From Pantoea brenneri (GTDB taxonomy: Bacteria > Pseudomonadota > Gammaproteobacteria > Enterobacterales > Enterobacteriaceae), in contig MIEI01000055.1 of the NCBI GenBank assembly GCA_002095305.1, forward strand, positions 1 to 33,084: DNA of 33,084 bases, written 5' to 3'. This document shows, piece by piece, positions 9,411-18,547 of this stretch. The position numbers and the translations under genes are program-made. Below the pieces are notes generated by a model. It searched no databases, was not told the origin of the DNA, and worked only from the letters and a program-made list of their open reading frames with translations. How positions within the stretch are numbered: position 1 is the first letter of the stretch; every line of letters begins with the position of its first letter.

Positions 9411-10796
9411 ATGCTTAAGATTTATAACACCCTGAGTCGACAGAAAGAGGAATTCAAACCCATTCATGCCGGTAAAATCGGGATGTATGTTTGCGGCATC
9501 ACGGTGTATGACCTCTGTCACATTGGTCATGGGCGGACGTTCGTGGCGTTTGACGTGGTGGCACGTTACCTGCGTTACCTCGGCTACCAGCTTAATTATG
9601 TACGTAACATCACCGACATTGATGACAAAATCATCAGGCGCGCCAACGAAAACGGCGAGAGCATCGAAACCCTGACCAACCGGATGATTGGTGAGATGCA
9701 CAACGATTTCGCTGCGCTGGGCATTCTGCCGCCCGATCAGGAGCCGCGCGCCACGCGCCACATCGCCGAGATCATCGAGCTGGTGGAAACCCTGATCGCC
9801 CGCGGTCACGCTTATGTGGCGGACAATGGCGACGTGATGTTTGATGTGCTTAGCGATGCCGATTACGGCGCGCTGTCACGTCAGGATCTGGAGCAGCTGC
9901 AGGCGGGCGCGCGGGTTGAAGTGGCTGACGTGAAGCGTAATCCGATGGATTTCGTGCTGTGGAAGATGTCCAAAGCGGACGAGCCCGCCTGGTCATCACC
10001 GTGGGGCAATGGTCGTCCCGGCTGGCACATCGAGTGTTCGGCGATGAACTGCCGGCAGTTGGGCACCCATTTTGATATTCATGGTGGCGGCTCAGACCTG
10101 ATGTTCCCGCACCATGAAAACGAGATAGCCCAGTCGACCTGTGCGCATGACGGTCCGTACGTTAACTACTGGATGCACTCCGGCATGGTGATGGTCGACC
10201 GCGAGAAGATGTCGAAATCGCTTGGCAACTTCTTCACGGTGCGTGACGTGCTGCAACATTATGATGCTGAAACCGTGCGTTACTTCCTGATGTCCGGTCA
10301 CTATCGCAGCCAGCTGAACTACGGCGAAGATAACCTGAATCAGGCGCGTGCGGCGCTGGAGCGTCTGTATACCGCGCTGCGTCACACTGACAGCAGCGTG
10401 CCAGCCCGCGGCGGCGAAGCGTTTGAAGCCCGTTTCCGCACCGCAATGGATGATGATTTCAATACCCCGGAAGCCTATTCGGTGCTGTTCGATATGGCGC
10501 GCGAAGTCAATCGACTGAAAAGCGAAGACCGTGATTCAGCGAACGGCCTGGCATCGAAGCTGCGTGAGATCGCCAACGTACTGGGCATCCTGCAACAGGA
10601 CCCGGAGCAGTTCCTGCAAAGCGGCGCTCAGGTGAATGATGAAGAAGTCGCTGAGATTGAACACTGGGTGAAAGCACGTGCTGATGCGCGTGCCGCCAAA
10701 GACTGGGCGCAGGCGGATATCGCCCGCGACAAGCTGAATGCGCTCGGCGTGATCGTTGAAGATGGGCCGCAGGGGTCCAGCTGGCGCCGCAAATAA
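9411..10796 (+). CDS. cysS: Cysteinyl-tRNA synthetase
   Basis: CysS charges tRNA-Cys. The product is 461 residues from the [15 protein letters not shown] start, exactly the E. coli length I recall; an in-frame ATG 39 codons upstream would add an unrelated leader, so I reject it. The class I signatures are HIGH (in CHIGHGR) and KMSKS (in [11 protein letters not shown]). Zinc-site residues lie in [20 protein letters not shown] and the [15 protein letters not shown] block, which binds cysteine. The C-terminal anticodon-binding helices are complete. An intrinsic terminator follows at once. Confidence 0.97.
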   Translation: MLKIYNTLSRQKEEFKPIHAGKIGMYVCGITVYDLCHIGHGRTFVAFDVVARYLRYLGYQLNYVRNITDIDDKIIRRANENGESIETLTNRMIGEMHNDFAALGILPPDQEPRATRHIAEIIELVETLIARGHAYVADNGDVMFDVLSDADYGALSRQDLEQLQAGARVEVADVKRNPMDFVLWKMSKADEPAWSSPWGNGRPGWHIECSAMNCRQLGTHFDIHGGGSDLMFPHHENEIAQSTCAHDGPYVNYWMHSGMVMVDREKMSKSLGNFFTVRDVLQHYDAETVRYFLMSGHYRSQLNYGEDNLNQARAALERLYTALRHTDSSVPARGGEAFEARFRTAMDDDFNTPEAYSVLFDMAREVNRLKSEDRDSANGLASKLREIANVLGILQQDPEQFLQSGAQVNDEEVAEIEHWVKARADARAAKDWAQADIARDKLNALGVIVEDGPQGSSWRRK

Positions 10797-10804
10797 ACCG
10801 GAGA

Positions 10805-10826
10805 GGGCGAGCAATCGCCCTTTTTT
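10805..10826 (+). terminator. cysS intrinsic terminator
   Basis: GGGCGA-GCAA-TCGCCC forms a perfect 6-bp stem with a 4-nt loop, followed directly by six T residues. The start codon of the next gene lies at 10830, only four bases after the T run. Confidence 0.9.
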
Positions 10827-10829
10827 ATT

Positions 10830-11936
10830 ATGGCGATTGAACAGATTCAGATACGTGGCTTTCGATCAATTCGTGATCTGACGTTGCCGCTGCAGCAGCT
10901 CAACGTGGTAAGCGGCCCTAACGGCTGCGGCAAATCCAACCTGTATAAAGCGGTCCGGCTGCTGCATGAGGCAGCCAGCGGTCGTCTGGCGCTGGCGCTG
11001 GCCGAAGAAGGCGGCATCCAGAAAGCGATGTGGGCGGGTGGCTTACGGCGTGGCGATCGCCGTCATGATCCGAAGCGACTGATGCTGGCGGTGGTGATGG
11101 AGGATATCGATTATCAACTGGAGATCGGTTTTCCCGAACCGCTGGTCACCAGCCTGTTTAATCTCGATCCGCTGGTCAAGCAGGAGCGGCTGTGGCTGAG
11201 CGGACAACAGCGCCGTCCTTCTTCATGCATCCTGCAGCGTGAAAATCAGACCGCCTTTCTGCACAACGTTGAGGGCGAACGCGTCGCCTATCCGGCGGTG
11301 CTGCATCCGGAAGAGTCGCTGTTTGGTCAGCTCGGCGAACCCCATCGTTATCCTGAACTTTCCCAGTTGCGTGAACGGCTGCGCCAGTGGCGCTTCTACC
11401 ATGAGTTCGCCGTCTGGCCGGGCTCGCCGATTCGTGCACCGCAGATTGGGGTCCGCGCCCCGGTGCTGGCACATGACGGCAGTAATCTGGCGGCGGCGTG
11501 GGCGACGATCGTTGAACGCGGCCAGACGGAACTACTGTATGAGGTGATGGCGCAGGCTTTTCCCGACAGTCAGTTTGAGGTAGAGGTGCAGAATGGCCGC
11601 TTTCAGATGCTGATGTCGCGACGTGGCATTCTGCGCCCGCTGGAAAGCGCTGAGTTTTCTGATGGTACGCTGCGGTTTCTCTGTCTGGTGGTGGCGCTGC
11701 TCAGTCCACGTCCACCGGCTTTTATGGCGCTGAATGAACCGGAGAACAGCCTGCATGAAGATCTGCTGCCGGCGCTGGCACGCTTAATCGCAGAAGCCAG
11801 CCAGTTCAGCCAGCTCTGGATCACCAGCCATTCACCCCGGCTTGCAGCACTGATCGCGCAGCATACGGCGGTGAATCATATTGCGCTTGAACAGCGGGAA
11901 GGAGAGACGCGGGTGGTGGGGGAGGTAACGGAGTAA
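10830..11936 (+). CDS. AAA family ATPase (AAA_21 / COG4637-like), function unknown
   Basis: The 368-residue protein opens with IEQIQIRGFRSIRDLTLPL, typical of RecF/OLD/SMC-like ATPases. Walker A (GPNGCGKS) is at 29-36, and the C-terminal part carries a signature-like FSDGTLRF, a Walker B-like PPAFMALNEPENSLHEDLLP, and ITSHSPRL. The middle (about 90-240) would be the variable arm. There is no Toprim nuclease domain, so it is not a full OLD nuclease, and no partner nuclease sits beside it. Its start lies just past the cysS terminator with no visible Shine-Dalgarno sequence. GC content matches the core genes around it, suggesting a long-resident gene. The cellular role is not known to me. Confidence 0.85.
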   Translation: MAIEQIQIRGFRSIRDLTLPLQQLNVVSGPNGCGKSNLYKAVRLLHEAASGRLALALAEEGGIQKAMWAGGLRRGDRRHDPKRLMLAVVMEDIDYQLEIGFPEPLVTSLFNLDPLVKQERLWLSGQQRRPSSCILQRENQTAFLHNVEGERVAYPAVLHPEESLFGQLGEPHRYPELSQLRERLRQWRFYHEFAVWPGSPIRAPQIGVRAPVLAHDGSNLAAAWATIVERGQTELLYEVMAQAFPDSQFEVEVQNGRFQMLMSRRGILRPLESAEFSDGTLRFLCLVVALLSPRPPAFMALNEPENSLHEDLLPALARLIAEASQFSQLWITSHSPRLAALIAQHTAVNHIALEQREGETRVVGEVTE

Positions 11937-11938
11937 CA

Positions 11939-11956
11939 GCGTCCCCGCAGGGACGC
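11939..11956. terminator. Hairpin between convergent ATPase gene and ybcJ
   Basis: GCGTCCC-CGCA-GGGACGC is a perfect 7-bp stem with a 4-nt loop in the 27-bp gap between two convergent stop codons. It probably serves both directions, although it lacks a strong T tract. Confidence 0.6.
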
Positions 11957-11963
11957 CGGAGGT

Positions 11964-12176
11964 TTACGCGACCACAGTAATGCGGAAGCCTGAAAACTCC
12001 ACGGTCTGACCGGCAACGATTTTGCAGCGTTTACGCGTTTCCACCGCGCCATCGACCTTCACTTCACCCTCGGCAATCACGACTTTAGCCTGTGCGCCAC
12101 TCTGAACCCAGCCTTCCAGTTTCAGCAGATCGCACAGATCGACGTGCGGGAATTTTCCCAGCGAAAAAGTTGCCAT
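11964..12176 (-). CDS. ybcJ: S4-domain RNA-binding protein YbcJ
   Basis: A 70-residue protein made almost entirely of an S4 RNA-binding fold: the PHVDLCDLLKLEGWVQSGAQAKVVIAEGEVKVDGAVETRKRCKI stretch carries the two S4 helices and the loop that contacts RNA. E. coli YbcJ has the same size. The RNA target is not known. The start codon directly follows the folD stop (12177), so the gene is in an operon with folD. Confidence 0.93.
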   Translation of the reverse strand: MATFSLGKFPHVDLCDLLKLEGWVQSGAQAKVVIAEGEVKVDGAVETRKRCKIVAGQTVEFSGFRITVVA

Positions 12177-13043
12177 TTATTCTACCTCTCCATCGTGAAA
12201 CTCTTCACACGCCTGCAGCGTGTTTTGAATCAGGGTTGCGACCGTCATCGGTCCGACACCGCCTGGTACCGGCGTGATATAGGCCGCGCGCTGTGATGCG
12301 GAATCAAAATCGACGTCGCCAACCACTTTGCCGCTTTCCAGCCGGTTAATGCCCACATCAATCACGATAGCACCGGGTTTAATCCAGTCGCCCGGAATAA
12401 AGCCCGGTTTACCGACCGCCACCACCAGCAGATCGGCATGCTCAACGTGATGGCGCAGATCTTTGGTGAAACGGTGGGTGACGGTGGTGGTGCAGCCCGC
12501 CAGCAGCAGTTCCATACTCATTGGACGACCGACGATATTGGACGCGCCAACCACCACCGCATTCAGGCCATAGGTATCGATATTGTAGCGCTCCAGCAGC
12601 GTCACGATGCCGCGCGGGGTGCAGGGGCGCAGTTTTGGCGCACGCTGGCACAGGCGACCGACATTATACGGGTGGAAGCCATCGACATCTTTATCCGGCG
12701 TGATGCGCTCCAGCACTTTGACGTTGTCGATGCCGGCTGGCAGCGGTAACTGCACCAGAATGCCATCAATGTCGTTGTCCTGATTGAGCTGGTCGATCAG
12801 CTCCAGCAGCTCAGCTTCGCGAGTGGTCGCGGGCAGATCGTAGGAGCGGGAGAGAAAACCGACCTCTTCACAGGCGCGGCGTTTGCTGGCCACATAAATC
12901 TGCGATGCCGGGTTTTCACCTACCAGAACCACGGCCAGACCTGGCGCACGTTTGCCGGCTGCCAGACGCTGCTTTACTTTTTCCGCAACCTCAAGACGCA
13001 CCTGCTGCGCAATCGTTTTACCGTCAATAATTTTTGCTGCCAT
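12177..13043 (-). CDS. folD: Bifunctional methylenetetrahydrofolate dehydrogenase / cyclohydrolase FolD
   Basis: FolD interconverts 5,10-methylene-THF, methenyl-THF and 10-formyl-THF using NADP, supplying one-carbon units for purine and formyl-methionine synthesis. The 288-residue product has the family landmarks: [13 protein letters not shown] with the catalytic Lys, [24 protein letters not shown], the NADP-binding [18 protein letters not shown], and the C-terminal [18 protein letters not shown]. The length is standard. It is followed without a gap by ybcJ. Confidence 0.97.
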   Translation of the reverse strand: MAAKIIDGKTIAQQVRLEVAEKVKQRLAAGKRAPGLAVVLVGENPASQIYVASKRRACEEVGFLSRSYDLPATTREAELLELIDQLNQDNDIDGILVQLPLPAGIDNVKVLERITPDKDVDGFHPYNVGRLCQRAPKLRPCTPRGIVTLLERYNIDTYGLNAVVVGASNIVGRPMSMELLLAGCTTTVTHRFTKDLRHHVEHADLLVVAVGKPGFIPGDWIKPGAIVIDVGINRLESGKVVGDVDFDSASQRAAYITPVPGGVGPMTVATLIQNTLQACEEFHDGEVE

Positions 13044-13217
13044 CAGAGAGGAAATCCACTGTGTTGTGTTGAATCGGGGGAAGGGGGCTATTTTGTCAGA
13101 AGCGTGGCGCGCTGTCAGTTACAGTTTCAGACGCGTACGCGCTTTCCGGCTTTTTCGTCGCGACGAGTGCCGGCCTGCATGCGTATGATATCTGCAGGAC
13201 AATCAGGGGACGATGTA

Positions 13218-13721
13218 ATGATTTGGATAATGCTTGCTACTCTGGCGGTGGTGTTTGTCGCTGGATTTCAGCTGCTCACCGCTGGCTCACGTCACGCCGC
13301 TCAGCGGCTCAGCAAACGGCTGCAGCTGCCACCGGTACAGGTGGAATCAATGATCTCTATGATGGGGAAAGAGGCGGCGAAAGAGTTTACCGACTATCTC
13401 AGCAACGATAATGAAACGCATCTGCATAATGGCGCAGCGGTACTGCTGATCTGGCAGGTGTTGATTGTTGACGGCAGCGAGGAGAACAGTCAGCGCTGGC
13501 ATGCGATTCTCAGTCGTGCTGGTTTTCCACCGCTTATTAGCCGCCAGCAGCTGCTGCTCGCGCTAGGCTTTCTGCGCCAGCTGGAGCCGGACATCCCGGC
13601 GCTACATGCACTTCGTGAGCAATACAATGCGCGTTTCACACCACAAGGGATTGAGCTGGAAGGAGAATTTACCGACAACAGTAAACTCGTGTCGCTCAGC
13701 GAATGGCGCAGGCGTCACTGA
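13218..13721 (+). CDS. DUF1198 family membrane-anchored protein (YicN-like)
   Basis: The 167-residue product begins with one hydrophobic helix (IWIMLATLAVVFVAGFQLLTAG, residues 2-23), then a soluble helical domain with VESMISMMGKEAAKEFTDYL and LLIWQVLIVDGSEENSQRWH. From memory these blocks match the DUF1198 family, including E. coli YicN; no function is assigned. I chose 13218 because a purine-rich AGGGGA site precedes it and the membrane helix then lies at the N-terminus; the longest frame adds 38 residues without such support. It stands alone between folD and argU. Confidence 0.8.
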   Translation: MIWIMLATLAVVFVAGFQLLTAGSRHAAQRLSKRLQLPPVQVESMISMMGKEAAKEFTDYLSNDNETHLHNGAAVLLIWQVLIVDGSEENSQRWHAILSRAGFPPLISRQQLLLALGFLRQLEPDIPALHALREQYNARFTPQGIELEGEFTDNSKLVSLSEWRRRH

Positions 13722-13737
13722 CGCCAATTGGTCATTA

Positions 13738-13756
13738 CCGCAGCACTTCGCTGCGG
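13738..13756 (+). terminator. Hairpin after the DUF1198 gene
   Basis: CCGCAGC-ACTTC-GCTGCGG is a perfect 7-bp stem with a 5-nt loop 17 bp beyond the stop codon. It has no T tract, so termination activity is uncertain; it also separates the gene from the argU promoter. Confidence 0.5.
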
Positions 13757-13772
13757 AGGAACGGCAAAAACG

Positions 13773-13800
13773 TTGACGTACCCGCTTCCCGACGTATAAT
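13773..13800 (+). promoter_or_regulatory. argU promoter
   Basis: TTGACG at 13773-13778 and a perfect TATAAT at 13795-13800 are separated by 16 bp and sit 15 bp upstream of the mature tRNA. This is a near-consensus sigma-70 promoter, as expected for a tRNA gene. Confidence 0.85.
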
Positions 13801-13815
13801 CCACGCCATCTCCAT

Positions 13816-13892
13816 GCGCCCTTAGCTCAGCTGGATAGAGCACCGGCCTTCTAAGCCGTAGGTCACAGGTTCGAATCCTGTAGGGCGTACCA
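13816..13892 (+). tRNA. argU: tRNA-Arg, anticodon UCU (argU), host of the integrated element
   Basis: The 77-nt gene starts with GCGCCCT, which pairs with AGGGCGT near the 3' end, and carries the D-loop box TAGCTCAGCTGGATAGAGC, the anticodon loop CTTCTAA (UCU), the T-loop GGTTCGAATCC and an encoded CCA. It reads AGA codons. Its 3' half provides the attachment site for the following element, which leaves a complete, functional gene. In E. coli K-12 the same tRNA hosts prophage DLP12, also near folD. Confidence 0.97.
13873..13885. repeat. attL core in the 3' end of argU
   Basis: GAATCCTGTAGGG is repeated exactly at 26488-26500. This copy lies in the T-arm/acceptor part of argU, the usual crossover region for tyrosine integrases at tRNA genes. 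The integrase gene starts 172 bp downstream. Confidence 0.85.
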
Positions 13893-14006
13893 TCTCTTCT
13901 TCTGCTAGTGTCTCCTAAAGTCTACAAAAACCTCCTAACCCCTTGCCAATACTGGTTACTACATCCAGCGTTGTATCTATTTGTCTATTGAAAGCTACAC
14001 TCGATT

Positions 14007-14055
14007 GGGGGCATCATAGGGGGCATTGTCCCGTTCAATAGATCACGATGCCCCC
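14007..14055. promoter_or_regulatory. Left integrase arm-type repeats overlapping the int start
   Basis: GGGGGCAT occurs at 14007-14014 and 14019-14026 (12-bp spacing), with an inverted copy ATGCCCCC at 14048-14055 that ends two bases before the int start codon. The direct pair with the same spacing recurs beside attR (26411-26430). This fits arm-type integrase sites, and the inverted copy suggests autoregulation of int. The role is inferred. Confidence 0.6.
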
Positions 14056-14057
14056 AC

Positions 14058-15239
14058 ATGAAGCTAAACGCTCGTCAAATCGACACTGTTAAGCCGAAAG
14101 AGAAAGCCTATAAACTGGCTGATGGGGCTGGCTTGTATCTCGAAATTTTCCCCAGCGGCAGCAAAAGCTGGCGGCTAAAGTACCGCTTTGCAGGAAAAGA
14201 AAAGCGCGTGGTATTCGGGCTTTATCCTGCCATATCTCTTGCGGAGGCGAGGGGTAAGCGCGAAGAGGCCAAAAAGATACTGGCAGCAGGCGGTGATCCC
14301 GGTCTTGCTAAACAGGAAGCCAAGCAGGCCAAAATCCTCGCCATCAACAACAGTTTTGAATCACTGGCGCAGGAGTGGCACGAACACAAACGACCCAACT
14401 GGTCCCAAGGCTATGCAGACGACATCCTTGAATACTTACGCAAAGATGTTTTCCCCGGGCTGGGTAAACGCCCAATTGCTGAGATCAAAGTGGCTGAGAT
14501 GCTAGCCGTACTGCGTAAAATGGAACAGCGCGGCGTGCTGGATAAGCTAAAGAAAACGCGGCAGGCATGTCGGCAGATATTTACCTATGCCATTATCACC
14601 GGAAGGGCAGAGCACAATCCTGTGACCGATCTCGCGGGAGCACTGAAAGCACCCAAGCAAAAGCATTTCCCACATCTACTAAGTCATGAAATCGGTGGTT
14701 TCTTGCGTGCGTTAAGTGGCTACAGCGGCAGCCGCGTCACACATCATGCAACACGCTTACTTATGCTTACTGGAACTCGAACTATCGAATTACGGGCTGC
14801 TGAATGGAGTGAGTTCGATTTAAAGAAGGGAACTTGGCAGATCCCTGCTGAACGGATGAAGATGAGGCGGCCGCACGTTGTGCCGCTATCCAGTCAGGCG
14901 CTTTCACTGCTTGAAGAAATGCACGAGCTCAGCGGAAGGGGCAAATTTGTCTTCCCTGGACGAAATCATGCGGGAAAGCCCATGAGCGAGGCGAGTATTA
15001 ATCAGGTGATAAAACGTATTGGTTTCAACGGGAAAGCAACAGGGCACGGCTTCCGACATACAATGAGCACCATATTGCATGAGCAGGGCTACAACACGGC
15101 CTGGATTGAGACTCAACTGGCGCATGCGGATAAAAACACCATTCGCGGCACTTACAATCATGCTCAGTACCTCGATGGCCGGCGAGAAATGCTTCAGTGG
15201 TATGCCGATTATCTCGGTATGCTGCGTGACAATGGTTGA
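14058..15239 (+). CDS. int: P4-type site-specific tyrosine recombinase (integrase)
   Basis: The 393-residue protein has the P4/CP4 integrase layout: an N-terminal DUF4102-like arm-binding domain (LADGAGLYLEIFPSGSKSWRLKYRFAGKEKRVVFGLYPAISLAEAR), a central core-binding SAM-like domain (about 95-190), and the catalytic domain. Catalytic residues are visible in LLMLTGTRTIELRAAEWSEF (Arg), GHGFRHTMSTILHE (HxxR-type box), QLAHADKNTIRGTYNHAQYL (His and the nucleophilic Tyr). It lies beside attL and points inward. The start has no Shine-Dalgarno sequence; the ATGCCCCC arm-type repeat occupies that position, so expression may be low or repressed by Int itself. It should catalyse insertion into and excision from argU. 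Confidence 0.95.
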   Translation: MKLNARQIDTVKPKEKAYKLADGAGLYLEIFPSGSKSWRLKYRFAGKEKRVVFGLYPAISLAEARGKREEAKKILAAGGDPGLAKQEAKQAKILAINNSFESLAQEWHEHKRPNWSQGYADDILEYLRKDVFPGLGKRPIAEIKVAEMLAVLRKMEQRGVLDKLKKTRQACRQIFTYAIITGRAEHNPVTDLAGALKAPKQKHFPHLLSHEIGGFLRALSGYSGSRVTHHATRLLMLTGTRTIELRAAEWSEFDLKKGTWQIPAERMKMRRPHVVPLSSQALSLLEEMHELSGRGKFVFPGRNHAGKPMSEASINQVIKRIGFNGKATGHGFRHTMSTILHEQGYNTAWIETQLAHADKNTIRGTYNHAQYLDGRREMLQWYADYLGMLRDNG

Positions 15240-15258
15240 TAGCAATGAGGAATAGTGG

Positions 15259-15507
15259 ATGACAGCACCTAAAGTAACTATCTACTTCTCAGAAGAACTT
15301 ATTCATGTGCAGCTAGAGGGGAATGAGCGCTTGGACATCCCACTGCAAAACTTCCCAAGATTGCTGCGCGCTACATCTGAGCAGCGGAATCAGTGGGAGC
15401 TGTCTGGCTCGGGGCCGGGAATTCATTGGGATGAGCTGAACGAAGATATTTATGTTCCTTCTCTGTATGAGGGAAGGGATAGGGATCAAACAAATGGAAG
15501 CAAGTAG
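15259..15507 (+). CDS. DUF2442 domain-containing protein
   Basis: An 82-residue protein starting 19 bp after the int stop with a GAGGA-type ribosome site. The core FPRLLRATSEQRNQWELSGSGPGIHWDELNEDIYVPSLYEG matches the DUF2442 signature as I remember it (PRLxxATPEQR...GxGIHWPxLDEDISV). Such proteins are common on mobile elements, often beside DUF4160 proteins, and have been suggested to belong to toxin-antitoxin-like pairs, but no partner is present here. The last ten residues (RDRDQTNGSK) are polar and outside the domain. Function unknown. Confidence 0.8.
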   Translation: MTAPKVTIYFSEELIHVQLEGNERLDIPLQNFPRLLRATSEQRNQWELSGSGPGIHWDELNEDIYVPSLYEGRDRDQTNGSK

Positions 15508-15631
15508 GACCAAAGGTAAATTATCGGACTCCCTTTGCTGCTTACGCTCGGAAGTATCATCAGGTCCCTTATACAAGAAGAAATTTCGATAAAATCTATT
15601 AAATAACATAAAGTTAACGAAAAATAACAGG

Positions 15632-17189
15632 ATGAAAATGACAAGCCTTCAACAACGAGCAGAATTACACCGTCAAATCTGGCAATTGCCAACAATGTCC
15701 GCGGATCGGTCGATGGATGGGATTTCAAACAATATGTACTTGGCGCACTCTTCTATCGTTTTATCAGCGAAAACTTTTCCAGCTATATCGAAGCCGGTGA
15801 TGACAGCGTCAAATATGCCTTGTTGGATGACAGCATCGTCACCGATGACATTAAAGATGATGCCATCAAAACTAAAGGCTACTTTATTTACCCGAGCCAG
15901 CTGTTCTGCAATGTGGCCGCAAAAGCGAATACCAACGATAGATTGAACGCTGATTTGAACAGCATATTTGTCGCCATTGAAAGCTCAGCCTATGGCTATC
16001 CTTCTGAGGCCGACATTAAAGGCCTGTTCGCTGACTTTGACACCACCAGTAACCGCCTGGGTAACACCGTTAAAGATAAAAACAGCCGCCTCGCTGCCGT
16101 GCTGAAAGGCGTTGAAGGCTTAAAGCTGGGTGATTTTGATGCGCATCAGATTGACCTCTTTGGCGATGCATATGAGTTCTTAATTTCCAACTACGCGGCG
16201 AATGCCGGTAAGTCAGGCGGTGAGTTCTTTACGCCACAGCACGTATCTAAACTGATTGCCCAACTGGCGATGCATGGTCAGAGCCATGTTAACAAAATCT
16301 ATGACCCAGCAGCAGGCTCTGGCTCACTGCTGTTACAGGCGAAAAAGCATTTTGATAATCACATCATCGAAGAAGGCTTTTTCGGGCAGGAGATTAACCA
16401 TACGACGTTTAACCTTGCGCGTATGAATATGTTCCTGCACAACATCAACTACGACAAATTTGACATCAAGTTGGGGAATACGCTGACTGAGCCGCATTTC
16501 GGCGATGAGAAACCCTTCGATGCAATTGTCTCCAATCCGCCCTACTCGGTGAAATGGATTGGTAGCGACGACCCGACGCTGATTAACGATGAGCGCTTTG
16601 CTCCGGCAGGTGTGTTGGCTCCGAAATCAAAAGCCGATTTTGCTTTTGTGCTGCATGCGCTGAACTATCTTTCTCCCAAAGGCCGCGCAGCAATTGTCTG
16701 CTTCCCGGGGATTTTCTACCGTGGCGGTGCTGAGCAAAAAATCCGTCAGTATCTGGTCGATAACAACTACGTTGAGACCGTAATTTCACTTGCACCTAAC
16801 TTGTTCTTCGGCACCACCATTGCCGTTAATATTCTGGTGCTGTCAAAACATAAAACTGATACCAGCGTGCAGTTTATTGATGCCAGCGGGCTGTTTAAGA
16901 AAGAAACCAATAATAACATCCTAACGGATGCGCATATTCAGCAGATTATGCAGGTATTTGACAGTAAGGAAGATACAGAACACCTGACTAAATCCATACC
17001 GCTTGAGGCCGTTGCCACCAATGACTATAACTTGTCGGTCAATAGCTACGTTGAAGCTATGGATAACCGCGAAATTGTCGATATCAGCGAACTGAATGCC
17101 GAATTGAAATCCACCGTCACCCGGATTGACCAGTTGCGCAAGGATATCGATGCGATTGTGGCAGAAATTGAAGGCAGCGAGGCGCAGGC

Positions 17190-17193
<4 letters not shown>
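15632..17193 (+). pseudogene. hsdM: Type IC DNA methyltransferase subunit HsdM (EcoR124I-like), one-base frameshift near the start
   Basis: HsdM forms the M2S adenine methyltransferase core of a type I system. The frame from 15632 encodes [18 protein letters not shown] and then shifts: at 15684-15685 CAATTGCC should read CAAATTGCC. Adding one A gives [19 protein letters not shown] and a 520-residue protein, the EcoR124I length I recall. Without it only an internal start at 15820 would give a 457-residue product lacking the N-terminal domain. The SAM motif DPAAGSG (from about residue 225) and the catalytic NPPY (about 302) are intact, and the rest follows EcoR124I HsdM almost residue for residue. 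The stop overlaps hsdS (ATGA). The lesion may be a sequencing error. Confidence 0.9.
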
Positions 17194-18425
<1,232 letters not shown>

Positions 18426-18547
18426 CAGTCATGCTATAACTAACCGGTCAGCGTTTGCTGGCCGTGCCATACATAAGCAAATTCATCGGCTGGTAGCTTT
18501 TACTTCATCTGCTGCCGGTCTTTGCCATACAGCACACAGGATGCGCG

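Noticed and set aside
15632..15946. A separate 104-residue protein before hsdM
   Set aside because: Only its first ~18 residues resemble HsdM; the rest is the out-of-frame reading after the frameshift.
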